Shown here piece by piece: positions 34,201 to 45,502 of a stretch of DNA of 64,000 nt. This stretch comes from Hypericum androsaemum (Eukaryota > Streptophyta > Magnoliopsida > Malpighiales > Hypericaceae). Both the position numbers and the translations under genes were made by a program. The notes under the pieces were generated by a model. It made no database searches and was not told where the DNA came from. It saw only the letters and a program-made list of their open reading frames with translations. The stretch is taken from positions 2,331,487 to 2,395,486 of the forward strand of contig OZ023181.1 of assembly GCA_963995505.1 (NCBI GenBank), written 5' to 3'. Each line of letters begins with the position of its first letter. The first letter of the stretch is position 1.

Positions 34201-36285
34201 ACAAGGTAAATCAGCTCCTACGGGGATAGATGGACACAGCTTCTGAAGTAGCAAGAGTTTAGAACTAGGAATATGACCTAGTCTACAATGCCAGAGATCT
34301 AATTTATGCTGAATATAGTTATTGGTAGTACCTAAACAGGTTGATTGGGTAGTGTCTGGGTTGAGCAGGGTAGTGTCTGGGTTGAGGATGTATAGGCCAT
34401 GGGATCTCTCAGCATTGTCAATCTTCATTTGTGTGGTAAGGTCTTGTATTGAGAAACAAGTAGAGTTGAAAGTCAGTGACACTGGAAGATCTTTTGCTAG
34501 CTGGCTGATCGAGATCAGATTAAATGCAAAAGAAGTGACATAAAGCACATTGAATAAGTACAATTTTGCAGATAATTGTACAGTGCCAATATGACTTGCT
34601 TGAACTTTGCTCCCATTTGGTAAGGTGATATAAACAGGATCTATTGACGTGTATTCAACAAACCACTTAGTTGAACAAGTCACATGAGTGAAAGCTCCTG
34701 AGTCCAGAATCCAGGCTTGGGATTGGGATCCAATGGGCATATTCTGATCTCCCTGCAGATTATAGATTGAAAAAGTACCTGCTGAATTCATCTTGAAATC
34801 AGACAGGTGAGTCATTGAATTCACTTTGGAACCATAAGCTTCTTCTGTAATAGGTCCTGCAGAATGAGCTGTCACCTGCCCTTGGGAGAGTATTTTCTGC
34901 ATCATATTCATTAGTCCTCTCATCTGCTCCTGGCTAAAACCATAGTTCCCAGTAAGACTGCTTGAAGATTCACCATGTGCTGCTGCAATCACCTGGCCAT
35001 TTCTTGGTTTTGGCTTCCAACCAGGTGGGAAACCATGCAACTTAAAATACTTCTCAATGGTGTGTCCCTCTCTGTGACAGTATGTGCAGAAGGGTTTCTT
35101 TAAACCAAAGCGCTTAGCAGTATATTGGGTAGCAAGCACAGCAGCAGAATCATTCACAATATGTGAAGAGAAAGTGATAGGAGCAGCATTTGGTTTAGGC
35201 GGTAGAGGCAAGTCTATAATTTGTCTTTCATGTTGAGTGACTAAGTACATAACTCTAGTCATTGTAGGAAGTGGATCAAGCATCAAAATCTGGGTCCTAA
35301 CAGTAGAAAAATTGTCATTCAAACCTATCAGAAATCCCATGATGTGATCTTGTGCAAGTTGCTCTGCCATCTGAGTAGTTGCAGCACAGGTAATGTGAGC
35401 ATCTGGGGCATATTTGCAGGCGGGTAGAGGACAAAACTGAACCAGCTGGTCCCAAAGAGATTTGTATCTTGAGAAATACTCATTGACAGAGAGTATTCCC
35501 TGAGAATAGTTAGAGATTTCCTTCCTCAAATTGGCAATCTTGACGAAGTCTCCACGGCCAAAATGCTCACGGAGGTGGTCCCACATATCAGTAGCTGAAT
35601 CGAACCAGAGAAGGCTTTCTCTGAGGTCTGGTTCAATGGAGTGAATTAACCACTTTATCACCAATGTGTTGCATCTCTTCCAAGAAGGGAACAGAGCATC
35701 CTCCCGACTTGGGACTGCAATGGTTTTGTCAACAAAATCTAGCTTATTCTTGGATTCGAGAGATTGACTCATAGCTCGTACCCAAGAGTGATAATTTTTC
35801 TCATTAAGGAGAGGGGAGACTAGAACTTCAGCAGGGCTCTCTCCTGGATGTACATAAAAGGGATTTGTAAATTCACCAGTAGGGACTCGCGCAGATTGCA
35901 CTGCCATTTTGTTGAATAGATTTCTGAAAGGAAGAGGAAGGAGAGGAAGAGGAACAAGACAATGTTTTCAAGCGGAAGAATACAGAGATTTAATGCTCTG
36001 ATACCATGTTAAGAAACTCCATATAAGGAAAAATGAAGTTGTAGAGATTTTGATTCATGAATGAACAACTTAAGAAATAATGATGTACAATATGGATATT
36101 TATACTAAGAAATGAATCTACCTAGTTGTATAAACAAACAATAAAGAAGGAAAATGAAGAGAAATTTAAGGAGAAAAATGAGGAGGAATTTAAGGAATCA
36201 TTTTTCTTAAATTGGGGAGAAAAATAAGGAAACATTCCTTAATTTTCTCCCTAAATCAAGGAAGCATCTTCCTTTAATTTTAATA
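31221..36285 (-). mobile_element. Full-length copia LTR retrotransposon, disabled
   Basis: The LTRs are 31221-31509 and 36007-36285, ending TTAACA on the minus strand. The primer-binding site TGGTATCAGAGCATTAA adjoins the right LTR, and the polypurine tract CGGGAGAA adjoins the left one. The target duplication CTGTT (31216-31220, 36286-36290) is exact. The LTR pair differs by a 10-bp indel and roughly 15 substitutions, so it is older than the gypsy-type element at 20151. The interrupted site is intact at about 56190 in segment D (CCGTTTCCGTTTGGGGTTG). Confidence 0.95.
31475..35907 (-). pseudogene. Copia Gag-Pol polyprotein, broken by a frameshift and a stop
   Basis: The reading frame starts at 35907 and covers gag, then protease ([10 protein letters not shown]), then integrase (HHCC region ending [11 protein letters not shown], and core [20 protein letters not shown] with SDQGGEF), then reverse transcriptase ([36 protein letters not shown]). 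One lesion is a frameshift at about 32480 just before the catalytic YVDD. The second is an in-frame stop at about 31897 in RNase H, after which [12 protein letters not shown] continues. The gag zinc knuckle reads [14 protein letters not shown], with Tyr in place of the final Cys. The integrase DDE residues appear present. The element cannot encode a working polyprotein as it stands. Confidence 0.95.
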
Positions 36286-36474
36286 CTGTTTGGGGTTGTT
36301 TGTAATGAAGTGTTTTTCCAATGTCGTCTGCTATGGTGCTTTTTCAGGAATGAATTGATAAAATCCAACGTTTTGGAACCAAACCTATATAATTCAAAAG
36401 CACTTAATTTTTTTCTAAGATAAGGAGCACTTAATTTAGGTAACAAAAAAACACTCAATTTAGGAAACAGAATA

Positions 36475-37003
36475 ATAATTAATTGCTGAAATCTACGGGG
36501 GGACCCCTATACTATATAGTTCCGACACCTAGGGTTCCCCCTCGTGCTGTCTTTAAAAAAAATTAGATCCGGAGATCAGGAAGATCGGCCCAATCGTCGC
36601 CCTGACCCGGTGGGACCCTGGTCTGACGAGCCGGAACAGCTCCGGCAGGTCTCCGTCCACCGACAAAAAGGTCTTCTCCTCTTAGCCGTCCTCTTTTAGC
36701 TGTTTTTTCCGTTATCGAGAAGAGCGGTTGCTAGGGAATCTATGGATAATTATTCGTACTTCCGAACTAAAATAAGTAACCAAAGTAGTTAAACGGGGAT
36801 CAGTGTTTGCCGTTGCTGTTAGATTTGTTTTCATCACCTATTTTATATGTGTTTAGCGTTTGTGGAACCGGTGTTTAGGTTTGCGGTTACTTTGGTTATT
36901 GTTTGGCTAGATTATGAATCGTAATAACCTTTGCGGTTTATGTCAGGCTGCTCGAAGTTGATCCTGTCTCCCGCGGTGCCTCAGCATCTGGATGTTCCGG
37001 TGC
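36475..37003 (+). pseudogene. PHD-gene remnant, copy B (5' part only)
   Basis: It repeats the promoter and leader of the other copies (ACCCCTATACTATATAG, GGTGGGACCCTGG, CAGCTCCGGCAGGTCTCCG) and the block GTCAGGCTGCTCGAAG. It stops at GTTCCGGTGCCAGA, where the pogo-like element begins. Nothing downstream of that point in the paralogues is present. Confidence 0.6.
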
Positions 37004-37453
37004 CAGAAAATACTTATAAATTAGAATACTTATAATTTATCAATAGCGTCTATACATATGGCTCCTAAACAATCTCTTCATGGTACATGACCGACAAAAT
37101 CTGCAAAGAATTATGCCAATACAAAAAAGACAACTATAATGTTAGTCAAAAAAGTCTTCAACAATGGCTTGAGGATAAATATAATTTTAACGTCAACCAA
37201 TATACCATATCCAACCATCTTCATCGCAGTGCAAAATTACTCAATGTTGGCTACATGAAAGTTCAAAATGCCAAAAGTCAGTCACATTTATGAGAACAAT
37301 GCTGATAGAGTAGTTACCACTTACCAAACTAAGATATACATTGATTCAAAAGATCAATGATGATATAACACTGGTCCCGATCGGAACGAGGACTTTTTAT
37401 CAATTTGGAGAGGGTATCACTTTAGAAGAGATCACTTTATAGAAATTTTACTG
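37004..37453 (+). mobile_element. Emigrant/Lemi1-like pogo element, internally deleted
   Basis: The ends are CAGAAAATACTTATAAATTA on the left and, on the complementary strand, CAGTAAAATTTCTATAAAGTG on the right. They resemble the plant pogo-type (Emigrant/Lemi1) terminus CAGTAAAACCTCTATAAATT. TA follows the right end; the left TA is missing, apparently by a small deletion. Inside, 37087-37293 encodes a helix-turn-helix of the psq/CENP-B type (KELCQYKKDNYNVSQKSLQQ, then WLEDKYNFNVNQYTISNHL). A possible upstream start MAPKQSL is out of frame. The catalytic DDE part is absent. Confidence 0.6.
37087..37293 (+). pseudogene. N-terminal HTH fragment of a pogo-type transposase
   Basis: 68 residues, Lys/Asn-rich. 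The order is one helix (ICKELCQYKK), the SQKSLQQWLEDKYN motif and the TISNHLHRS recognition helix, as in the DNA-binding N-terminus of pogo/CENP-B proteins. The fragment ends at a stop well before any catalytic region. It may bind ends of related elements but cannot transpose by itself. Confidence 0.55.
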
Positions 37454-39049
37454 TAGTATTGATTAACATAGGTCCGAAAAAAAGCTCGCATCCAATAACC
37501 CTACCATAAAGATAAAAAAACAGCCAGCTCTAAAACCGCAACAAAACAAAAACCAGGAGACTAAAACCCAGATCCCCAAGAGATAAAGTTGGTGTCTTTA
37601 ACCCTTCCCATAAAGAAAATCACCAGAGTCCGAGTCAGAAATTCCGATAGTAGCGTCTCCAGTATGAGCTTCTTAGTCTCTAGGCGATATACTAAATGTT
37701 AAGATAGTTGCCATCTTTCTTCTTTCCTTGTAAATTTCTTCTCCTCCCTGGTACTCTAATTATGAGCAGAGAACAACTAGCGCTTACATCAACCAACCGT
37801 TGAGAACATTGTTTAGTTTAACTTTGATTTAGACTTTGTGAGAGCTTTGTCGTTTAAAAAAAATTAACTGGCTCCGTTTTGAATTAGACAATTCAATAAA
37901 CTAGATACATTCTAGTATATAAAAAACTATGAACATTAATAGATATCTCGAGTTCGCTCCGGGATTAATAACTGTTGGGAAAAACACCTGTAAGGAAGTG
38001 TGAGAGTATGACATAGCTTAAATGCCACCGTATCAACATTCTATTTGTCATAGTTACAATATATTTTGAATCAACTCAATTCTGATTAACTGATTTAATA
38101 AAAATTTGGATTTTTTTGTTAAATAAATAATACATTGTAATATATATTCTATAAAATCACTGTTATGTGAATAATTGGTAAATTAATTAATTTATGTTTC
38201 AGCCACGTTAAATCTTGGTGATACATTTAACAAAGAATCGAGATATTTAGATTATAGATTTATAGTATTGATTAACTAATCTAGATTCAATTCGGAAGTA
38301 ACCTCACAAAAGTAACAAACTTCTTTAGTAAGTATTTAATATTGTTGCATATCCAAGAATTCAAATTTAGATACCCAAATAAGATAGAACAACGTTCCCA
38401 TCCAGGCAACATTCATTTAACCTAACTGCACAATGCGTACTACAATATAATATAATAGGAATGATAATGGATAAGATCCAGGTAGGATTTATTGGATTCC
38501 GATCCTTGCCCTCTTTTTCGAGGTTGGATCTAAATCTTTATTCTTATCTTCTTAAAAAATAAAGATCTAGACAAGATTCAGATTCTAAATACCGGTAGTA
38601 TCAGGATGACCCCCGAGTCGTTATTATTCCAAAAATCATTTTTTAAAATTTAATTGCCCCTTAATTGTGTGCAATAGTAACGAGGCACACAAAAATAAAA
38701 ATGTGAATTCAATCGATTCATCATTAAAAAAGACGATACAAAGAAACCAAATAAGTAAGTTAGAAAAGTTAAAGTTTAGTAGATTGAGATTGAGAATTTG
38801 CTATTGAATTTAGTAATTAATATACATTAATATTATTTTAATACTATCTTAAATAATTTGTGTAGAATTGACAGAGTATACAATAGATCCATAACTATTA
38901 TCTTATCTTTTTAAAAATAAAGATCTTGTCAGTATTTAAATCTAGACCCGATTAAAATAAACTATAGTATAAGAGCATAATTGCCTTCCTATTCAATAGC
39001 ACCTAAATTAGGAAACATAATATTCTCAAAAAATAAATAAATTAGGAAA
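37454..39049. other. AT-rich stretch between segments B and C
   Basis: No gene or clear repeat recognised. The sequence is AT-rich throughout, with only short unplaced matches to segments A and D. Confidence 0.35.
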
Positions 39050-39686
39050 CAGACTAATAAATATTAAATAGTTGCTGAAATCTACATGGGGACCTCTCTA
39101 TATATATTCCGCCCTAGTTCCGACTTCCTACATTCCCTCGTGCCGTCTTTTCAAAAGAAATAGATCTGTAGGTCAGAAAGGTGGCCCCAATCGTCGCCCT
39201 GTCCAGGTGGGACCCTGGCCTACCCCGACGAGCAGGATCAGCTCCGGCAGGTCTCCGTCCATCCCCTCTTCGGCGTCCTCTTTTAGTTGTTTTTTTGGTT
39301 CTCGAGAAAAGCCGTTGCTAGGGCATCTACTGATAATAATCCCTATTTCCAAACTAAAATAGAGTAACCAAAGTAGTTAAACGGGGACCAATGTTTCCCG
39401 TTGCTGTGAGAGTTTTTAATCATCACCGATTCGTGTTTGGGGAACCGATGTTTACGTTTGCGGTTATTTTGGTTATTGCTTGACTAGGTTGGTTGTGAAT
39501 TGTAATAACCTTTGTGTTTTTTGTCAGGCTGCTCGAAGATGATTCTGCATCCGCGGTGCCTCAGCATCTAAATGTTCCGGTTCTAGATAACTTCATTGGT
39601 CTGTTAAAGACCAGATGTGTATATGACGATGGAGGCACAGGATTTGGTTTGTTCATTGGCTACTGGAAGCATGTCACAAATTTACA

Positions 39687-40000
39687 TCCATGTTTGATTT
39701 CCATTTTGATACTACCTGACTTGACGCGGCAGCATAAATTTTTGCTCCAAAATGCTCAGCAATCAGTTTGAAGTCTTGAATTTTTTTCCGGGCTAGAATA
39801 TAAAATGCATCTCTTTAGTTTCTCCAATCTGTATGCAATGAATCACATTTGATAACTAAGAATATAGACATAACAGATGAAGAAAAACCTGAAATATCTG
39901 GCCTAGAAGAAATTCAAGACCTCAAATTGATTGCTGAGCGTGTTGAAGCAAAAATTTATGCTGCTCGTCAAGCCAGGTAGTATCAAAATTGAAACCAAAC
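39687..40000. pseudogene. MED15-like KIX-domain fragment, present as an inverted pair
   Basis: 39687-39781 is the reverse complement of 39911-40000, with a loop of about 130 bp. Plus strand: ISGLEEIQDLKLIAERVEAK then IYAARQAR and stop. Minus strand of the left arm: EIQDFKLIAEHFGAKIYAAA then SSQ. Both resemble the KIX domain of plant Mediator subunit MED15, which reads ELxKIAxRFEEKIYxAAxSQ. The fragment is absent from PHD copies A and D. It is too short to be functional as protein. Confidence 0.5.
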
Positions 40001-40944
40001 TTTGCGATGCTCAAACTATTCTGGTGCTACATAGCTTCATTGGTTTGTTAAAGACCAGACGTTATATGGAGATAGGGACACATGATTCGGTGGCTACTGG
40101 AAGCATGGCAGAGAGGGGGAGAAGTTTCGAGGTTTTAAAATTTTACCTACGTGTTTGATTCTTGGACCAAAATGTGTGCATTAGCTCTGTCATTCGCGAA
40201 TTGTTTTTTCGTCATTTTTCTGTGAAACTTTTCCTGCTGTTAGATGACGAAAATTATGTCGTAAACTGGGAATAGATAATAAGAACAGCAAGAAGTTGTA
40301 AGTTGTGCGTGGACGTGCGTGTTTGTGGTGTCTTCTTTAGCTTTTTGTGGTGCCCTATCGACCAATTGAAGTGACAAATCAGGAAGTTAGCATCTAAAGT
40401 CAAGTCAACCATCTATTTAAGATAAAACTTTTTTTTGAAGTTATTTATGCTATTGTGGCGTGATGTGCACGGTAGCCAACTTGAAAAAGAAAGTTAAGTA
40501 GGAAACACGAGCACTTGACTCGCTTCCCTTTGATGTTGTATGAAGCATACGTCATTTCTCCATTCATGAACTGTAACTATATGGCTCAAAGTAAAATGAA
40601 ATAGAGCGACAACTCTAATAGTTACGAGGGTGAATCTTGGAGAATTAAGCAAGATATTAAATATACAAGAACTTTTAATTGATAACGTACCTGACAATCT
40701 TAAACTTTGTAGAGTATCTATATTTAAGTTTACAACTCCTTGAGAAACTTTTGCTTCATTGTACTTCTTTTGTCTTTCTTTTATTTTACAGTTTTACTGG
40801 TAAGAAACTACCAAACAGAAACTACCAAATGCAAAAGTGAAAAATATGATGGAATGGAAGCTTGTTCAAATGCACGGATGGCCATTAAGATTTTTTATTG
40901 TCAGAGTAAGGCCTCACGTTGAGATACAAGAGCTTAAGAGTATG

Positions 40945-41165
40945 CTTTCCAGTAGCATGAAATTTAAATTCTGACAAACTCATTAAATTTGAACAATATA
41001 CACCTTCCCTCGTTGCATCTGCTTGCTTTGTATTTGCAATTCCAAAGACAAAGCAATCAAATGCAACTGAGGAAAGGTGCATGTTGTTCAAATTTTATGA
41101 GTACGTGGGAATTTGATCTTAGTGTTATTGGAATTAGATCAAACACGTCTTACGCCTATATATTT
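40945..41165. repeat. Loop-less foldback, first copy in segment C
   Basis: The sequence is a near-continuous palindrome centred at about 41038 (CAATTCC/AAAGACAAAGC boundary) with arms of about 100 bp. It shares ATTTGAACAATATACACCTT with the other foldback copies. Confidence 0.7.
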
Positions 41166-41684
41166 GTCCCTTTTGCAACTTTTACCTTATGGACTGTCAA
41201 GAAATGATTTGGAACGGTGATTTAAAACTTCAAAGGTGAAGTTTCAATGTGATTGTCCACCTTCCTGGTCTGAAAGATAACAACGATTTTGCTTGACTCA
41301 TCTATGGTGATGGATGTGACCTTATATGCTGCGAGAATTGGCCCTCCATTAGACACTCGAAATGCACGAGGATGAAGGTAACACCATTTCCTCTTTCTTC
41401 TGATCTAGATTTGTGAAATTTGAAGTTACCATAATCTGCGGTGCTGGTAAACAGTGTAGGTTCATGCTTCACTGACGATTCATCTGGCAACAACCAAGTG
41501 CAACAGTGAAAAATAAGATGGTATGGAAGTTTGTTCAAATGCAGGGATGGCCATTAAGAGTTTTTATTGTCAGCCTAAGGCATCACGATGAGATACAAGA
41601 GCTTAAGAGTATGTGAACTGCAACTGTCATTGATATTCTAAGTCACTGTTCCAAGTCACCTCCTGTGGCCCAAAAGGCAAGAGA

Positions 41685-41960
41685 GGACAAATATATAGGC
41701 GAAAAGCTTGTTTGAGCTAATTCCAGTAGCATGAAATTTAAATTCTAACGATCTCATAAAATTTGAACAATATACACCTTTCCCCGTTGCATCTGCTTGC
41801 TTTGTATTTGTACTTCCAAAGACAAAGCAATCAAATCCAACTAAGAAAAGGTGTATGTTGTTCAAATTTTATGAGTACGTGGCAATTTGAACTTAAAGCT
41901 ATTGGAATTAGATCAAACAAGTCTTAAGCCTATATATTTAACCCCTCTTGCAACTCTTAT
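41685..41960. repeat. Loop-less foldback, second copy in segment C
   Basis: Palindrome centred near 41818 with arms of about 130 bp (TATATAGGCGAAAAGCTTGT against AAGTCTTAAGCCTATATA). Same family as 40945-41165. Confidence 0.7.
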
Positions 41961-42662
41961 CTATGGGTTGTCAAGAAATTACTTGGAACGGTGACTTAAA
42001 ACGTCAACGGCGAAGTTTCAATGCGATTGTCCACGTTCCTGGTCTGAAAGATAACAACAATTTTGCTTGACTCATCTGTGGTGATGGATGTGACCTTATA
42101 TGCTGTGAGAATTGGCCCTCCCCTAAACACTCGAAATGCACGGGGATGAAGGTAACACCATTTCCTCTTTCTTCTGATCTAGATTTATGAAATTTGAAGT
42201 TACCATATACTGAGGTGCTGGGGAAGAGTTAACCAAATGTTCTTAGTGCAATAAACAATGTATGATCGTAGAGTTTTGAGACACTAAAGCACATCAAATA
42301 TGTTATACGCAGGTTGCATGGGACCAAGTTAGCTCGCCATCATTTTAGGCAAAAGGGCATGACCAAGAATGGTGTTCAATCCTGCTCCTTGCTCTGCGTA
42401 TTTCCAGAACCGTGATGATCACTCTTGTCGATCATTAATGGATGCAGCCTCTGGAAGTCGAAGCATCTGCCTTGGAATTGAGCCTGCGTATTTCTCTTCC
42501 TCTTAATTGTACCGTAACAATTAATAGCCGTTGATCTATGCGCGCCATCGACACGCGTCTTCTCTCTTTCCCTCCAACGACTTTTAACGGCTAGTTATTA
42601 ATTGTACGGTAGTTGTAATTAACTAGGCATTAATCTCTTCCCTAAATCTGTACATATAAATA

Positions 42663-44088
42663 CGGAGAAGTTACTCTCAAATCTCTCGAGTTTATTTAAA
42701 TATATTCAAAAGTCTCCTCTATTTGTAAAATACACGCTGGCGTCCCTCTTGTTTGATATTATTATACTTTCGGGTCCCTGACGCACGTTAGTAACTCTTT
42801 TTTTTTTATCAATGAAATGACCAAAATACTCTTAGAACAAAAAATAAAAAAAATTGCTGATATCATCTCTTCTTCTTCCGTTTCTTCTTCCTCCACTTCG
42901 TCTTCTTCTTGTTCCCCCTCCTGTTCCATGTTGTGGGCAACTGAAAAAAAAATTCAAACCCAGTGAAAATTAAAACTAAACAAAGAAAAAGGTCTGAAAT
43001 TAAAATTGAAATTGACACAGAGAAGTAATTAAGCCAGGAAATAAAACCTCCAATTAATAACCATGAACAGACCTCCAATTAATTCTTTTCATTGATTCAT
43101 TCAAGTGCAAAGGGCTTGCTCCGATCTCAAAATACACAAAACACTTCAAAGGAACCCCCTAACCATTGACAGTGTCTAAGAAACAACGTTTGCTTTCCAC
43201 TACAGATTGCCAAATCCAATCTCCGGGAGAAGAATAAGAAGAAGAAGAAACTTAAAATCAATCCATACACACTTCCATTTAGCTCTGTTCTTCCACAAGT
43301 TCTAATTTCTAATTTCCCGGTGTCTCCCTATCCATAGAAAGGTACTAGAGAAGGTTTCAGGGCTTGGTAGTGAATTAGTATTTTGAAGGTTTCAATTTCT
43401 AGCTCGTGAATTAGTATTTGAAGGTACTAGAGCAGTGGAACTTGCCATGGACTTGGTAGTGCAATGGAAGCTGACCCACGATGTGTTTATGTACATGGGA
43501 AAGAAAAGTACAAGTTTCAGGGCCCCAAGCAAGGCGCTGTGTTTAAGGATTGGGAGGAGGAGGTCTAGGGTTTCGGTCACCGACCCACCGTTTAGCATAG
43601 ATGGTAGGAGGAGTAGGTCGAGGTCTACGGAAGGTGCCGAGGAGCACCGGGTTGATGTTGGGGAGGACCCGGCCGCGAGCGATGGTGATGCCGGGTTGAT
43701 GTCAGACTCGAGGACGGCAGCGAGGTAGACGGGGGCGCCGGTGACGACGCGCTGGCCGTAGAGGCCTTTCTTGAGGAACTGGAGCCCCGCCTTGGACGAC
43801 CGGCGAGGTCGCGAATCGAATAATTCTGCTTCCCTTTCTAATTTTTGTTGTTCTTGTGTTTTGGAAGCTAATTTTTGTGATAATTATCGAGATGACGTCA
43901 CATGTTACAAGGTATTTTTTTTTCTAAATGTATTTTCATCATTTCAATGACAAAAAAAGAAAAAAATTTATTAAAAGACCCGAAAGTATAATAAAATCAA
44001 ATAAGAGGGACGTCGACATGTATTTTGCAAACAGGGAGACTTTTGAGTATACTTAAGTAAACTCGAAAGATTTGAGAATAATTTTCTG
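42663..44088. mobile_element. Pack-MULE carrying histone H2A fragments
   Basis: The TIRs start CGGAGAAGTTACTCTCAAAT on the left and CAGAAAATTATTCTCAAATC on the complementary right end. They continue for about 150 bp, including CGGGTCCCTGACG-like sequence. The 8-bp target duplication TATAAATA (42655-42662, 44089-44096) is exact. The interior is GC-rich only around 43600-43830, where the cargo lies. No transposase. Confidence 0.85.
43633..43802 (-). pseudogene. Captured histone H2A fragments (fused, frameshifted)
   Basis: Minus-strand translation gives RSSKAGLQF joined to LKKGLYGQRVVTGAPVYLAA and VLES. It corresponds to the H2A N-terminal helix and histone-fold region with the PVGRIAR part missing. 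After a skip of the middle of H2A and a frameshift, GITIARGRVLPNINPVLL follows, matching the H2A docking and C-terminal segment. Three pieces of one gene are thus stitched together. No full histone can be made. Confidence 0.8.
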
Positions 44089-44160
44089 TATAAATATTGT
44101 TGATTAGTTCTCAATAATATTTGGTTGATTGATTATTCTTAAATTTTACATGGTATGAGC

Positions 44161-45425
44161 ACTGGTCCAATGTCCTAATCTCGTCAATCTAAACTCTACC
44201 AACCTTCATTTTTACTCGTGGCCGAAAACGATATTTTTCTTAAGTAATTTTGTATTATAAACATATTTACAGAATAATTACAACCTAATGAATGTAGAAC
44301 TTCCCTGAATTTCTGCAACGAGTTCATGGATGATTCAACTTAAAAAACTTGCCGAGTTTGACTAGATCTTATGTTCCAATTAAATTGAATCTTAGTTCTA
44401 CGTTTACAAATATGGACTCGGGAATCGAGATATTTAGATTAAGCAACCATTTCTGTTTGGGTTGTAATGGAGTGTTTTTCCAATGTCGTCTGCTATGGTG
44501 CTTTTTCATTAAATTGAAGGGCTGAATTAATTATATCGAACGTTTTGGAACCAAAATTATATAATTCAATAAGGAGCACTTAATTTAGGTAACTTTTTCT
44601 CAAAAAAAAATTTAGGTAACTTGTATAAAAAAAATACTCTGTTTAGGAAACATAATAATAAATAATTTCTGAATTAAGTGACTTTCGTATGAAGCCTAAC
44701 ATAATTCATTATTACATTAATTCCATAACTACAAACATAATTCTAATGAACAAAAATTTAAGTCTAATAAATACAAGTCTATCAAATCTAATTAATATAA
44801 AGTCTATTCGGAGAATCAACTTTTTGACGAAGCCAAGAAATTTTTGAAAATTATCTATAAATTTGGCTTATATATTTACTAATATACTTGGTAAATTATA
44901 TTAGTATAATGGAATCATAACAAAATTGGCGTTTTTGAACTATGGTTGTCGCTCAATTTTGGCTTATATATTTACTAATATATTTGGTAAATTATATTAT
45001 AAATAAGATATGCATAAGTAAAATATTCAACAACACGAAGAAAAGTGATCGAATAGAGGAAATTCTAAATATTTTGAGAATCAAGATGTGTAAAAACCTC
45101 TCTGAGTAGAATGCATTATATAAAGAGAAAGGAAATTCTTTCTAGTTTTATCAGATGTTCCAGAACGGACATGAAAAAATAAATTCTTTAAGGTTAAATT
45201 AAAGATGGTCCTCCAAATTTGTAAATCTGATAAGGCTACTCGGTGTTAATAGCCTAAAGCTGCTCAGGTGACACGTAGCTTATACTGTCATCAGGTTCAT
45301 TTCCCGAGCAATCTCAAGAGCTTTTGCATAAGCTTCACCAGCAGCAACCGAATAATTTGCAAGGCTTGCAACAGAAGACAACTATAATGGATCCGGTCTC
45401 TAGTTGTCGGCCTCGTTAAACCCTG
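44161..45425. repeat. Segmental-duplication block, right copy
   Basis: 44700-45380 matches 18300-19280 in order and orientation, and 44255-44640 matches the stretches following the other LTR copies (AAAACTTGCCGAGTTTGACT, AGTGTTTTTCCAATGTCGTC). Confidence 0.6.
45280..45375 (-). pseudogene. Last-exon-like remnant of an unknown gene
   Basis: The minus strand reads LSSVASLANYSVAAGEAYAK then ALEIAREMNLMTV and a stop, preceded by an AG acceptor-like ATAG. The left duplicate has FANDSVAVGEAHAKALKIAR with several changes. The conserved frame in both copies suggests an exon, but I do not recognise the family. Confidence 0.4.
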
Positions 45426-45502
45426 ATAATTATAATTGTACATTAGTTGTAATTCACTGGCCATTAATCTCTTCCCTAAATTTGTAAATTGAACATATAA
45501 AT

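Larger units (their letters stand above)
39050..42420 (+). pseudogene. PHD-finger gene remnant, copy C, with two broken PHD exons
   Basis: The leader and GTCAGGCTGCTCGAAGATG block recur at about 39190 and 39525. Two PHD-exon copies lie at about 41240-41374 and 42015-42149. Both read NFA-stop-LI where copy A has FVCLI, so the first cysteine is lost. The first copy also has Tyr for the second cysteine. In both, CCENCPSTYH has become CCENWPS with other changes. The shared stop shows that the local duplication (roughly 0.7-0.8 kb) came after decay had begun. Confidence 0.6.
42470..44160 (+). repeat. Copia LTR fragment, copy C, split by a Pack-MULE
   Basis: The LTR parts 42470-42662 and 44089-44160 join at TATAAATA to give the same sequence as 30780-30850 and 55865-55945, including GTTGATTAGTTCTCAATAAT and the terminal CTTAAATTTTACATGGTAT. 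Confidence 0.7.

Noticed and set aside
32189..34543. Plus-strand frames within 31221-36285
   Set aside because: Antisense shadows of the copia polyprotein.
37087..37293. Horizontal transfer of a fungal CENP-B/pogo gene
   Set aside because: The helix-turn-helix resembles fungal proteins, but the flanking ends match plant Emigrant/Lemi1-type termini, so a plant element is the simpler reading.
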